Assembly (NCBI RefSeq): GCF_947499265.1
Contig: NZ_CANMNK010000009.1
Span: forward strand, 91,314-155,313
DNA length: 64,000 nt
Reading direction: 5' to 3'
Source: an uncultured Roseobacter sp.
Lineage (GTDB): Bacteria > Pseudomonadota > Alphaproteobacteria > Rhodobacterales > Rhodobacteraceae
Part shown: in pieces, positions 16,811 to 26,092 of the stretch
Layout: each line of letters begins with the position of its first letter
Position numbering within the stretch: the first letter of the stretch is position 1
The notes under the pieces: generated by a model
Database searches by the model: none
Seen by the model: only the letters and a program-made list of their open reading frames with translations
Told to the model about the DNA's origin: nothing
Translations under genes and position numbers: made by a program

Positions 16811-17458
16811 ACATCAGATCCCTTTCAGAGGACGTGACAGCTGAATTTTAATGGTGGAAGATTGTAGTCCGCTCTGGCAGAGCGATGGGCCTAGACCTCA
16901 GAAAACCACATCTCTTGGACCCTCTATGTAGTCTCTTGGCGTCGCAATTACAATGTTATCTGACCTGGCTCTGTTTCTAAGTCCGCCAATACCCTTGAAA
17001 GTAATGAGAGTTAGAAAGCCTTCACCTTTTGTATCGGCAAAACCCTCGCCAGTTACGTCACTTTTTTTGGTATGCTACCCAGATGCCGACCTTCGCTGCA
17101 TTCCAGAAAATCTACAAGATGGGCTCAATCGAGACCTTAGCCGCAGCGTGCAACGATGATCGCTAAGCGGACTCTGCAGTCATTCAATTTCTCACTATCG
17201 CTGACGCAGCAAATACTTGCGAACGCGGTACATCGTTCGCTGTATCGCAGCCGAGTTTACCCATTCCGCCATATAGAGCGTGGAGTTGACCAAAGAGCTC
17301 GCTTCAGCACCGGAATACGATACGTTTCGTCTGCAGGTCTTGCTCGATACGGCAAAACGGAAAAGAACCATTAACCAATTTCCTACAAATCACGACCTGG
17401 TTTTAAGTTCTTTTACTTCTTCACGGCATTTCTTCAGCACTTTTTGAAGAGGTAAACC
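16811..17458. other. Intergenic region between divergent units
   Basis: About 650 bases separating the minus-strand DUF1611 unit from the plus-strand FecR-CHASE2 unit. Short plus-strand ORFs (16953-17159, 17156-17374) have no features I can support. Promoters for both directions must be here; none was convincing by eye. Confidence 0.45.
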
Positions 17459-18343
17459 ATGTCTTTGCGCATACTTGTCACGTTTGTTTTTCTGATCAGT
17501 GCTGCTGTCCAAGCTGCCGCTGAAGGGTGGGAACTCCAGCGCGCGGATGGGAACGTTCGCATTTCAGTCGATGGGAAGACCTGGAGCCGTGCAAAGGACG
17601 GGACGACCCTGTCCAGCGGGACCTGGATCCGAACTGGCCCGCGCAGCCGCGCGATCCTCGGTCGCGGAGTTGAGCGGATCATTTACCGTGCGAATACACT
17701 CGCGGCGGTCTCCGTTTCTCAGCCGACGGGTCAAACCACGCAGGTCACTCACCAGCGTGGATCTGTCTTTTTGTCTGTGGTTACCAAGCAGCGCAAACGC
17801 ACCAGCGTTGTCACACCGCACCTGGCCGCCGTCATTAAGGGGACGGTTTTGGAGGTTACCACGGACGAGCAAAGCGCATCCGTTCGGGTCGACAAGGGCG
17901 TTGTCGAGGTCCGCAGCGATGAACGCAGCGTTGATGTCGAAGCGGGTCGTGAGGCCGTCTCCGATGGTCAATCTCTGAGCGTCGCTGCTGCAGAAGTGAC
18001 CAGTCAAGTTCCTGGTGCACCGAATACCTTCAGCACCGATTTGCGAGAAGTTCCCGCGTCGAACAGTCAGAACAATGGGGGCGCGACAGGACCTGCCAAT
18101 ACCGGCAACAACGGCGTTGGTAACGGCAACGGCGGCGGGAACGGCAACGGTGGCGGGAATGGTAACGGTGGCGGGAATGGCAACGGTGGCGGGAACGGCA
18201 ACGGTGGCGGGAATGGCAACGGTGGCGGGAATGGCAACGGCAACAATGGGAATGGAAACGGCAACGGTGGCGGGAACGGTAACGGCGGCGGGAACGGCAA
18301 CGGCAACAACGGGAATGGAAACGGCAATGGAGGCGGAAACTGA
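17459..18343 (+). CDS. Exported FecR-domain protein with Gly/Asn-repeat tail
   Basis: Protein of 294 residues. The signal peptide (MSLRILVTFVFLISAAVQAAAEG) is followed by a FecR-like beta domain (residues 30-180: VRISVDGKTWSRAKDGTTLSSGTWIRTGPRSRAIL ... HRGSVFLSVV ... FxVVTPHLAAVIKGTVLEV). From about residue 220 it is almost purely GNGNGG repeats. FecR domains in periplasmic proteins often sit beside CHASE2 sensors; here the CHASE2-GGDEF-EAL gene starts 17 bases later. Likely a periplasmic partner of that sensor. It probably shares its promoter. Confidence 0.85.
   Translation: MSLRILVTFVFLISAAVQAAAEGWELQRADGNVRISVDGKTWSRAKDGTTLSSGTWIRTGPRSRAILGRGVERIIYRANTLAAVSVSQPTGQTTQVTHQRGSVFLSVVTKQRKRTSVVTPHLAAVIKGTVLEVTTDEQSASVRVDKGVVEVRSDERSVDVEAGREAVSDGQSLSVAAAEVTSQVPGAPNTFSTDLREVPASNSQNNGGATGPANTGNNGVGNGNGGGNGNGGGNGNGGGNGNGGGNGNGGGNGNGGGNGNGNNGNGNGNGGGNGNGGGNGNGNNGNGNGNGGGN
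18118..18342 (+). repeat. GN-rich short tandem repeats (12-15 bp units)
   Basis: Arrays of aacggcggcggg / aacggtggcggg and aacggcaacaacggg units encode the (GNGNGG)n tail of the FecR-domain protein. Copy number is likely to change by slippage. Confidence 0.9.
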
Positions 18344-18360
18344 CACCCTCCTCCCATGTC

Positions 18361-21087
18361 ATGCGGCATTTGCTTGTCGTACATTTGATTGTCGCCGCGA
18401 TCCTCCTGGCTGATCGCGGCGGCTTTTTACGTGGGCTGAATGACCGCGTGGAAGACATCAGGTCAGGTCTACTCGACCGCAGCGCGTCCGGCGATTTTGT
18501 GTTTGTGGCGATTGACGCAGACTCCATCCGCGCTGTGGGCACCTGGCCCTGGTCTCGTCAGGTACATGCCGACATCCTCGAAAACCTGTCCAGAGCAGGC
18601 GCTATTGATGTCTTTTTTGACATCGACTTTGCATTCCCTGCCGATCCGGCTGGTGATGCGGCCTTTGCAGCAGCTCTGGACAGATCGGGGAGCGCCTATT
18701 TGCCTGTCTTTCAACAGCTTAGCCGCACGAACAGCAGCGAGGAAATCATCAATTGGCCCATGGAGGATTTTGCGCAGCGAAGCTGGCCCGCACTGGTCAA
18801 CGTTTTCGGCGATACGCAGGGGGCAATCCGCTTCTATCCGTACGGCGCGGTAATCGCGGAAGAGTATATCCCATCAGCCGCTGCTTTGATCACCGGCACG
18901 TTTTCGGAGCGATCCGGCAGCTTTCCGATCAACTACGCCATTCGACCGGACAGCGTACCGGTTTTGTCTGCGGTCGACGTCGCTGAAGGCAGGTTTGAAG
19001 CGGATATGATCGCTGGGCGTTCAATCGTCGTAGGGGCTTCCGCTATTGAGTTGGGCGATCTCTTTGCGGTTCCTGTCCACGGAATTATCCCAGGACCACT
19101 TGTGCATGTCTTGGCAGCCGAGACCCTGGCGGGTGGTATCGTCCCAGCGACCCTTGCGACAGGTTGGATTTTGCTGGGCTTGCTTGTGCTGTTGCTTTTG
19201 TTCCAGATGCGGGCGTTCCGAAAGCCGACGGCTTTGATCACCGCCGCTGGGCTGGCCCTCGTTGCGAGCGAGGTTGCAGCTTTCGGGGTCTTCGCGCAGC
19301 ATGCCATCGTGGTTCCCACAGCACCTCTGTACCCAGGCCTGCTTGTCTTTTGCAGTTGGTCGCTCCTCTGGCGGTTGAAGATCAACAGAACAATCATAGC
19401 CAGGCAACGGCAGGAGGTCGCCAACACCTCAGCTCTTTTGCGGCAGGTTTTCGAGGACAGCTTCGATGCCATCGCCATCCTCGATGAAACGGGCAGAGTG
19501 CGGATGCACAGCGATTCCGCAGCGCGTCTGTTCGATTATTCCGACACACAAGACCTGATGCTTCCTGCGCGGCTAAAAACCGAAGCTATGACGGCGATGC
19601 GGGCAGGCGGCGATGGGGCAATGCGCACCTACGAGTCCCTCGGCAACGGCACCGCCCTGCACCTGGAGTATACGGTCACGCCGTCGGAGACCGTGACCTT
19701 CGATCAAAACAAAGAGCAGACGGTTCAGATTGCCACGCTGTCGATGCGCGACGTCACAAAGATCAAGCAGCAAGAACGCGATATCGCCTATCTTTCCAGC
19801 TACGACGCACTCACGGGCGCCCTCCGGCGCAGCGTTTTTCTCGATTTCATCAAGCTCCGTGCAGAGGCAGGCGAGTGTTTCGCGATCTTTGTATTCAATT
19901 TGAGCCGCTTCAAAACCGTGAACGTCGTTTTGGGCCGGGATGTCGGGGACGCTCTTCTGCGACATGTCGTCAAGCGTTTGGAAGAAGCAGAGTTGAACAT
20001 CTCTGCTGCTGCACGCCTTGGCGGAGACACGTTCGCATGCTTCACCGAGTTCGCGGTGGATGACACCGACGCGCAAGACCTGGCGCATCGCCTTTGCGAG
20101 ATCATCGGCAAGCCTTACGAGCTTGAAGACTCCAACGCCCGCGTCGGCCTGAAACTTGGTTATTCCATCATTGATCCCGGCACCGATGTTTCGGCTTCGG
20201 ATGCGCTGTCCCAGGCCGAGGAGGCATTGGATGCTGCCAAGCTGGCCGGAAACGATGCCCCTCATCCTTACAACCCCGCGATGTCAAAGAAGCAGTTCCG
20301 GTCCCGGGCGATAGAGCGTGCGATGGGTCGCGCTTTGGACCGCGAAGAGTTCGAGGTCTGGTATCAGCCACAGCATCGCGTTGATGACCTCAAGCTCATA
20401 GGCTCCGAAGCTCTCTTGCGCTGGAAATCCGATACGCTTGGACAGGTCTACCCTGACGAATTCATCGAAATCGCGGAATCAACGGGTTTCATCAACGAAT
20501 TGGGGGCGTGGGTTCTGGACAAGGCGGTGCGTGACACGATGCGCTTGCCCCCTCACATGAGCGTTGCCGTAAATGTCTCAGGCGTTCAGATGACTTCGGA
20601 GAACATCGTCAGCGACATCAACAGGCTGTTGCAAGAGACCCAATTCCCCGCCACGCGCCTCTGTCTTGAACTTACAGAGACGGTTTTGTTCGATGGGACA
20701 GGGGAACTGGTGGAAATGATGCGCGATATCCAGTTTCGAGGTGTCTGCTGGGCCTTGGATGATTTCGGAACGGGCTATTCGTCGCTGGGGTACCTGTCGC
20801 AGCTTCCAATCGAAAAACTGAAGGTCGACAAATCCTTCATGCTTGGCCTCGGCACCGACCCAGCCGCAGAGCCGATACTGACTGCGGTCGGAGATCTGTG
20901 TCGTGGTCTTGGCATGACTCTGCTGTGCGAAGGCGTGGAAACCGACGAGCACCTGAAATTCCTCCAAACCAGAGAAGTTGCCGAGGCTCAAGGATACCTC
21001 TTTGGCAAGCCGATGCCGTTTTCCGACTTTCAAGCATATGCGACCGACTGCGCGACATCGAACCGGCGCGGCAAGGCCAACAGTTAG
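18361..21087 (+). CDS. CHASE2-PAS-GGDEF-EAL cyclic-di-GMP phosphodiesterase
   Basis: Inner-membrane sensor of 908 residues. A first membrane helix (5-20) is followed by a periplasmic CHASE2 domain (about 25-255: FVFVAIDADSIRAVGTWPWSRQVHADIL). Three more helices (about 262-345), a PAS domain (365-470), a degenerate GGDEF (GGDTF near 553) and an intact EAL (EALLRW near 681, ELTET, DDFGTGYSSL near 799, KVDKSF, CEGVET) follow. Most likely a phosphodiesterase with a non-catalytic GGDEF. No clear ribosome site, so translation may be coupled to the FecR gene 17 bases upstream. Confidence 0.9.
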   Translation: MRHLLVVHLIVAAILLADRGGFLRGLNDRVEDIRSGLLDRSASGDFVFVAIDADSIRAVGTWPWSRQVHADILENLSRAGAIDVFFDIDFAFPADPAGDAAFAAALDRSGSAYLPVFQQLSRTNSSEEIINWPMEDFAQRSWPALVNVFGDTQGAIRFYPYGAVIAEEYIPSAAALITGTFSERSGSFPINYAIRPDSVPVLSAVDVAEGRFEADMIAGRSIVVGASAIELGDLFAVPVHGIIPGPLVHVLAAETLAGGIVPATLATGWILLGLLVLLLLFQMRAFRKPTALITAAGLALVASEVAAFGVFAQHAIVVPTAPLYPGLLVFCSWSLLWRLKINRTIIARQRQEVANTSALLRQVFEDSFDAIAILDETGRVRMHSDSAARLFDYSDTQDLMLPARLKTEAMTAMRAGGDGAMRTYESLGNGTALHLEYTVTPSETVTFDQNKEQTVQIATLSMRDVTKIKQQERDIAYLSSYDALTGALRRSVFLDFIKLRAEAGECFAIFVFNLSRFKTVNVVLGRDVGDALLRHVVKRLEEAELNISAAARLGGDTFACFTEFAVDDTDAQDLAHRLCEIIGKPYELEDSNARVGLKLGYSIIDPGTDVSASDALSQAEEALDAAKLAGNDAPHPYNPAMSKKQFRSRAIERAMGRALDREEFEVWYQPQHRVDDLKLIGSEALLRWKSDTLGQVYPDEFIEIAESTGFINELGAWVLDKAVRDTMRLPPHMSVAVNVSGVQMTSENIVSDINRLLQETQFPATRLCLELTETVLFDGTGELVEMMRDIQFRGVCWALDDFGTGYSSLGYLSQLPIEKLKVDKSFMLGLGTDPAAEPILTAVGDLCRGLGMTLLCEGVETDEHLKFLQTREVAEAQGYLFGKPMPFSDFQAYATDCATSNRRGKANS

Positions 21088-21464
21088 GGGCTAGCCGATA
21101 GGGGATGCACTGACGCGCTGCTTTGGCAGAAGCGCTTTGCCGCAGCGATCAGCCTGCCGCATATTACAAGCCATGCAGCAGCAAACAGCGATTGGAAACA
21201 AGCCTGATTTTGCCTGCTTCTTGTGAAGCGCCAGTGCCAAGTCTGCTGCAGGCCGCACCAATGACCAGTTGTCCCGCTGCTGAACTGCGGCAACTCTTGG
21301 ATCACCACAGCAACTCTCCCGGCGAAGTGCACCCACAGCAAAAAAACGAAATAACGGGTTGGGCTCACAGCAGACTTCCGACGGTTTCGGTCAGTTGACG
21401 GGTGGCAGCCCAAAGCCGACCTTCAATTCCACACTAGAAAGCAGTGCCATTCGCGGCAGAGTGT
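21088..21464. other. Intergenic region, no gene
   Basis: About 375 bases between two convergent genes. It holds a copy of a dispersed motif (GCAGCCCAAAGCCGACCTT, 21405-21423). The minus ORF 21084-21413 has no supporting feature. Confidence 0.45.
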
Positions 21465-22679
21465 TTACAGTCCGACAAAAAAGCGGATTGCGAAGGCGTT
21501 GGCGAGGTCCACGAAAAACGCGGATACCAGCGGCAACACAATGAAAGCCAATGGCGCTGCCCCGTACCGTTTTGTAACTGAGGACATGTTTGCGATGGCT
21601 GTAGGCGTCGCCCCAAGCGCAAATCCCGCGAAGCCTGCACTGAGGACAGCGGCAAGGTATCCGCGCCCGATCACACGGAACACCACAAATAGGATAAAGG
21701 CCACCGTCATAACCACCTGCATCAGCAGAACAGCGATGAGTGGCCCACCCAGTTCCGCGAGTGTCCAAAGCTTCATGCTCATCAACGACATCGCCAGGAA
21801 CACCGACAGCGCATAGTCGGACAGGACAGCCAACGCCTTGCTTCCCGCAGGCCAAGTCAATGAACTGAGGACGTACGGGATCGTGTTCGACATCAGGATT
21901 CCCATCAGAAGGCAAGGAACAAAGAGCGGCAGCTTCAGGCCCATCTCGCCGATAAACTGATGTGCGACCCAGCCCAGCAGAATGGCAATATGCGCCGCCA
22001 GTGTCGCACGCATCAGACTGACGTGGTTCACGCTTTCTCCGGTATCATTGTCATAGCTCAGGCCAACCACTGGTGTCTGATCTGTCTCGCCTGAGAGGTG
22101 GTGGCGGTCGATGAGCCATTTGGCAATCGGACCCCCAATCAATGCGGCTAGAACGAGACCGAGCGTGGCGGTCGCAATACCCACTTCAGCGGCCGCATTG
22201 AATCCGGTCATTTCTCCAATCTGTGGTCCCCAGGCAATGGCAGTTCCGTGCCCGCCGATGAGTGACGCGGATCCAAGAAGCACCGATACAGCATTGGGCA
22301 GGCCGAAAAAGGTCACTCCCAGCAACCCAACAAGATTTTGGAGAAGCATGAAGCCAACGGTCAGAACGAGTAAAATAAAAAGGAGTCTTCCGCCTCTGAG
22401 CAAATCGGCAATTCGTGCGTTCAAGCCGATGGTGGCAAAAAACAAAACCAGTAGATAGTCCCGAACGTCCATTTCAAACACGATCTCGCGCCCCGTGAGG
22501 GAAAACCAGATCCACGTCAGAAAGGCGACAGCGATGCCTCCTGAAACCGGTTCTGGTATGTTGTAGTTCTTCAGGAAAGAAACCCGCCGCGTAAGAAGTG
22601 CTCCGAGGAAGAAGACGATGAAACCCAGCGTTGCTGCAATAAAGGCAGGGACAATGATCGTGGCGGCTTGATCTGCCAT
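21465..22679 (-). CDS. gltS: Sodium/glutamate symporter (GltS family)
   Basis: Inner-membrane Na+-coupled glutamate importer, 404 residues from ATG 22679 (MADQAATIIVPAFIAATLGF); the track adds 14 residues upstream. It shows the family's two-fold repeat of about five segments each, with NIPEPVSGGIAVAF, SASLIGGHGTAIAWGP and LGATPTAIANMSSVTKRYG as hallmarks. GltS carriers typically accept L- and D-glutamate. It is a single gene, not in the DUF1611 operon, but lies in the same island and would supply that pathway's expected substrate. Confidence 0.9.
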   Translation of the reverse strand: MADQAATIIVPAFIAATLGFIVFFLGALLTRRVSFLKNYNIPEPVSGGIAVAFLTWIWFSLTGREIVFEMDVRDYLLVLFFATIGLNARIADLLRGGRLLFILLVLTVGFMLLQNLVGLLGVTFFGLPNAVSVLLGSASLIGGHGTAIAWGPQIGEMTGFNAAAEVGIATATLGLVLAALIGGPIAKWLIDRHHLSGETDQTPVVGLSYDNDTGESVNHVSLMRATLAAHIAILLGWVAHQFIGEMGLKLPLFVPCLLMGILMSNTIPYVLSSLTWPAGSKALAVLSDYALSVFLAMSLMSMKLWTLAELGGPLIAVLLMQVVMTVAFILFVVFRVIGRGYLAAVLSAGFAGFALGATPTAIANMSSVTKRYGAAPLAFIVLPLVSAFFVDLANAFAIRFFVGL

Positions 22680-23001
22680 GTGGGTGCTGCCTTGAGTGTT
22701 TCTATCGAGCAGTTTCTCCAATCAAGGTCGCAGAGGTCGATACTGAGTGCAATGGGGGACGAGCGGTATCCGACCTAGTGACGGATTTACCGCTAGGCAG
22801 CCCAAAGCTGACATTGGCTCCGGACGCCCCAGGAAGCAAGTCGCGGACTAAGCCGCCTGATGCTCATACAGCAAGATCGGCCTTAGCGCGGCAACAACCT
22901 TTCGAATTAGGTCGCGGCAGTGCAGCGCGATGTTCTCGAATGCGGTCAATGAAGGTTGTCAAATAGGGCCAGTTTGGAACCGGTCGTTCGCCGTGTCGGT
23001 G
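22680..23001. other. Intergenic region, no gene
   Basis: About 320 bases upstream of gltS. It contains another copy of the dispersed motif (GCAGCCCAAAGCTGACATT, 22798-22816). No ORF worth reporting. Confidence 0.4.
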
Positions 23002-23880
23002 TCAAACATTGTCCCAGCGCTTCAACAGCCAGTACCACTGTTCCGGATTGGCCATTATCCGTGAAGACAAACTGTCGTTAAAGGCGTGTGTCATGGTGAC
23101 TGGATCTGTGGGCGGAACCGGAGCTTCGAAGATTACGTTAAACGCATTCCCATCCTCGATACGAATGCCAAAGGCCGGTATCATTGGCAGGTCGTATTTC
23201 AGGGCCATTTGGGCTGCCGAAAGAGACGTGAGAGCATCGTGACCAAGAAACGGTATCCGCACACCTTCAGAATACTTCTCATCAAGTAGGATGGAGATAA
23301 TGCCGCCCTGTCTTAGGTGGCGGACGAGAGCCCGTGTTCCAACTTGGCCGGTCGCCAAAATCGGTTTACCCCCGGCTTGAATGGCAGTGAATATCCTGCG
23401 TTCGTAATGTCGGTTTTTGTTTGGACGGTAAATGGCGCCGCTTTCCAATCCATGCAATTTGATCGCGGCTCGGATCGCTTCCCACTGCCCGAAGTGCCCC
23501 GAAACGACGATTCCACCTTTACCAGCTACATTTGCTTCTTTGAGAGCCTCAATCCCGGGGCCAGATATTCTGAATTTGTGATGCTGGGTCTGAAGCTCGG
23601 TGTCATGATAAATCTCGAAAAGTGTCCTTCCCATTTGACGGCCCATTTCCTCACCTAGCTTTGCACGCAAACCAGGCTTCATATCAGGAAAAACGCGTCT
23701 GATTTCTCGGTCGAACCGGCGTCTCGCTGGCGGGAAAATGCGCATGACCACCCCCAGAGTTGTCCCGAGGCCCTGGGAGCGTGCATCAAATGAACGCCAA
23801 CGCGACGCTGTCAGCGCCAACCATAGAGGGAAGTACTGGGCGTGGTGCACGAATGATTTAAGCGATTTAGGAAACACCAT
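23002..23880 (-). CDS. Lipid A acyltransferase (LpxL/LpxM/HtrB family)
   Basis: Protein of 292 residues from the inner-membrane family that adds secondary acyl chains to lipid A. The catalytic HX4E motif is present (SGHFGQWEAI), as are IYRPNKNRHYERRI and GGIISILLDEKYSEGVRIPFLG, typical of the family. The length is normal and the frame intact. An N-terminal hydrophobic stretch (YFPLWLALTA) would anchor it. Because it lies inside an island it is probably an additional copy that alters lipid A rather than the housekeeping enzyme. Confidence 0.88.
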   Translation of the reverse strand: MVFPKSLKSFVHHAQYFPLWLALTASRWRSFDARSQGLGTTLGVVMRIFPPARRRFDREIRRVFPDMKPGLRAKLGEEMGRQMGRTLFEIYHDTELQTQHHKFRISGPGIEALKEANVAGKGGIVVSGHFGQWEAIRAAIKLHGLESGAIYRPNKNRHYERRIFTAIQAGGKPILATGQVGTRALVRHLRQGGIISILLDEKYSEGVRIPFLGHDALTSLSAAQMALKYDLPMIPAFGIRIEDGNAFNVIFEAPVPPTDPVTMTHAFNDSLSSRIMANPEQWYWLLKRWDNV

Positions 23881-24122
23881 CCCATATGAACGGGATGTTC
23901 ATCGATGCCAACCGAATATGGTGAGAAAAGCACAAAATAATAAGCATTGGGAAGTAGATTCGTCCGCTTCGCGCTCAAGGCGGAAATGAACTTCTTTCTA
24001 TGAAGCCTCGAAGTTCGGGTGCCATTAGCGAAATCTAGTCTTCAGGGCACTATCGGGATTTTGCCCTTGCTGCTTTTGAAACGGTGCTGGTCTATTGTCC
24101 ATAACTCGTCCATTGTTCGTCA

Positions 24123-24371
24123 ATGTTGGAAAAGCTGAACGTCTCAATTGACAAAATTCGCGTTCCGTCCAAGCGCGCGAAAGCCCTTGACGAAAAAAAG
24201 CTGGAATTGATTGCCGAAGATATGATTGAGAAAGGTCAAACTACGCCAATCCAAGTGAGGATTGATGGTGATGGCTATGTTCTCATAGAAGGCTTGCACA
24301 GGCTCGAAGCTCTTAGGGCGCTTGGTGAGGCGAATGTCGAAGCTTACATTGTACGAGCTCGCTTGCATTAA
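24123..24371 (+). CDS. Orphan ParB/Srx-fold N-terminal domain protein
   Basis: Protein of 82 residues consisting only of a ParB/sulfiredoxin-like nucleotide-binding fold: VSIDKIRVPSKRAKALDEKKLELIAEDMIEKGQTTPIQVR, then GYVLIEGLHRLEALRALGEANVEAYIV, where GLHRLEA corresponds to the ParB box GxxR. No helix-turn-helix or dimerisation part follows, so it is not a partition protein. Free-standing domains like this occur in mobile DNA. No clear ribosome site. Confidence 0.7.
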   Translation: MLEKLNVSIDKIRVPSKRAKALDEKKLELIAEDMIEKGQTTPIQVRIDGDGYVLIEGLHRLEALRALGEANVEAYIVRARLH

Positions 24372-24706
24372 ACTGCGATCGGTGGGCCTATCCGGTGCGT
24401 CGAAAGCGACTTAATTACAAGGGCCTGTTTTTGAGAAGCCGACTTGGCGGTACGGTATCAGGTCCCAAGTGCGGTCGTTCCAAAGAGTCAAAACGGTTGA
24501 AATCTGAACTAAATGTTCGCTGCGTCATTCATGGATGCTTAAGTTGGGATGAAGGTTATACAGCCGCATTTGCGAGAAAGACCTCTTGAGGTTTAAGTCA
24601 ATTGGGTAGCCGACAAGCACGTCAACTTGGAGCAATCTTTGAACTATGTTGATCCTCCCCCAATTGAAGTAGTCCTCCGCTATTTTTAGGAAAACGGAGG
24701 AAACAC
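24372..24706. other. Intergenic region before IS3 remnant
   Basis: About 335 bases without a convincing gene (plus ORF 24395-24589 has no features). The last 60 bases (tgatcctcccccaattgaag...) may contain the left end of the IS3-type element that follows. Confidence 0.4.
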
Positions 24707-24856
24707 ATGGCCAACAAACGACCAAAGCCGGAAGAGATTGTCACGAAGTTACGGCAGGTTGAGGTACTGACAGGGCAAGGCATGCCACGTCTGGATGCTA
24801 TCCGGCAGATCGGTGTGACTGAACAGACGTATTACCGCTGGAGTGCAGGCGGATAG
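24707..24856 (+). pseudogene. Truncated IS3-family transposase OrfA
   Basis: Forty-nine codons, MANKRPKPEEIVTKLRQVEVLTGQGMPRLDAIRQIGVTEQTYYRWSAGG, then a stop. This is the helix-turn-helix N-terminus of an IS3-family (IS407-group type) OrfA; full versions continue after YYRWR with a leucine-zipper helix. The sequence diverges exactly there and no OrfB follows. It is too short for the ORF track. It marks an old insertion or a rearrangement point just before the GC-rich SRPBCC block. Confidence 0.82.
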
Positions 24857-25176
24857 GCCCGCATTCTGATCACCGGTGAGTGAGAATGACCAAAGAAGCG
24901 ATGATTGACACTAAGGACCTTCGCGGCGCGCCTCATCAACAGGAACAACGCGGACAAAACGGCCGTTCAACTTCTTCCAGTAAGGGTCCGCTTTGCATGC
25001 TTCGCGAACGTAGAAATCACGCCGAAGAACATCCATATCTCGCGTGAAGGGCGGACACAAAGCCATGGGAGTCCCAGTCGCGACGGTCTGCCATCGATCA
25101 CTTCGCCGGCTTCCGGTGCTGTCTACCTGTCGGACCGTGAGAGGTATCGTTAGTGTGATAAGCGACTGGCGGGATT
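24857..25176. other. Junction region between IS3 remnant and TetR gene
   Basis: About 320 bases. A minus-strand frame (24911-25189) contains ALCPPFTRDMDVLRRDFYVREACKADPYWKKLNGRFVRVVPVDEARR, which reads like genuine protein but has no clear start and no family I can name. Possibly the tail of a gene cut by the IS event. Confidence 0.35.
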
Positions 25177-25749
25177 CTATCCCTTCCAACCGTCAATGGT
25201 CTCAACTGCCACCTGTGCCATCGGCGCCGCTGCAATGGTCGAGCCCATAAGGCGGATCTGGCTGAGCGCACCCCAAAGCAGCCCGAGAAGGAACTCCGCT
25301 TTGCCACGCGGATCGCTCACGCCGTCCGCTTCAGCGGCGGCGCGGAAGGCATCGAACCACATCGTTCGGTAGGCCTCGACAGCCTCGCGAATTTTCGGGC
25401 TCGCACGACCCAGCTCGAAGACCGTGTTGACCATCAGGCATCCACAGTTCGTCACGTCTTCCTCGTTCTCCGTCGGCTGCGCGAGGCCCTGAAACATCAT
25501 CTGCGCAGCTTCCAAGCGTGGCGGGTCGAAGACCTGCCCGATCACCCCGCGGGCCATCTCGCTATAGGTAGCGAGCACCCGCAGGAAGATATCCTCCTTG
25601 TCGCCAAAGACATTGGCGATGCCGCGCACGCCGATGCCAGTTGCTTCCTCCAGCATTCGCGTGGTGGTCGCGTCATAGCCGTGGCGCCAGAACACCTGCA
25701 CCATCTTTTGCAAGGCTTCGTCTTCGTCGAAATTCCGGGGTCTGGCCAT
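25177..25749 (-). CDS. TetR-family regulator 1 of the SRPBCC cluster
   Basis: Protein of 190 residues. The N-terminal helix-turn-helix (MARPRNFDEDEALQKMVQVFWRHGYDATTTRMLEEATGIGVRGIANVFGDKEDIF) is typical TetR, followed by an all-helical ligand domain with CGCLMVNTVFELG. Divergent from the tautomerase-SRPBCC-hydrolase unit; the 95-base gap holds a dense set of TGCAT/ATGCA repeats that is its likely operator. Probably represses that unit until a small hydrophobic ligand binds. Confidence 0.88.
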   Translation of the reverse strand: MARPRNFDEDEALQKMVQVFWRHGYDATTTRMLEEATGIGVRGIANVFGDKEDIFLRVLATYSEMARGVIGQVFDPPRLEAAQMMFQGLAQPTENEEDVTNCGCLMVNTVFELGRASPKIREAVEAYRTMWFDAFRAAAEADGVSDPRGKAEFLLGLLWGALSQIRLMGSTIAAAPMAQVAVETIDGWKG

Positions 25750-25765
25750 TATTTTACATCAACTG

Positions 25766-25809
25766 TTGCATTATGCATCACCTCATGCAATATACATCGC
25801 ACGATGCAA
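25766..25809. promoter_or_regulatory. Repeated TGCA-type operator between TetR 1 and its target unit
   Basis: ttgcattatgcatcacctcatgcaatatacatcgcacgatgcaa contains TTGCAT, ATGCAT, CATGCAA and GATGCAA in both orientations within 44 bases. It lies between divergent starts (25749 and 25845). Fits one or two TetR dimers overlapping the promoters. Confidence 0.5.
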
Positions 25810-25844
25810 AAAACCATACCCATCGTGAGCCAAAGGAGAAAACT

Positions 25845-26042
25845 ATGCCAACCATCCGTGTCACCGTCCCGAAAGCCGCTTGGTCAAAGGACGAGAAAGC
25901 CCAGATCGTCGCCAAGCTGACCGACGGGCTCAACGCCGTCGCCAGCGATGCCGGCAAGGGCGACATCAAACCATACATCAACGTCCATATCGAAGAGACC
26001 GCCGAGGGCGGCTACGCGATGGGCGGTAACGTGGTCGCCTGA
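25845..26042 (+). CDS. 4-oxalocrotonate tautomerase-family protein
   Basis: Small enzyme of 65 residues, MPTIRVTVPKAAWSKDEKAQIVAKLTDGLNAVASD. Pro2, exposed after Met removal, is the catalytic base of this family. The track starts at 25641; the true ATG follows CAAAGGAGAA. Length and beta-alpha-beta layout match the family. The substrate is unknown; the neighbours (SRPBCC proteins and hydrolases) suggest handling of an enol, ketone or polyketide-like compound. First gene of the TetR 1 target unit. Confidence 0.82.
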   Translation: MPTIRVTVPKAAWSKDEKAQIVAKLTDGLNAVASDAGKGDIKPYINVHIEETAEGGYAMGGNVVA

Positions 26043-26092
26043 GCCTGTACGGTGGCCTATCTGGCCACCGCGTTTCTCAAAGGAGCAAGACT

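Noticed and set aside
18067-18384. Pro/Phe/Leu repeat ORF on the minus strand
   Set aside because: Mirror image of the GN-repeat coding sequence; no start context.
24911-25189. 92-codon minus ORF with protein-like C-terminal half
   Set aside because: No ribosome site or family; noted in the junction entry rather than as a gene.
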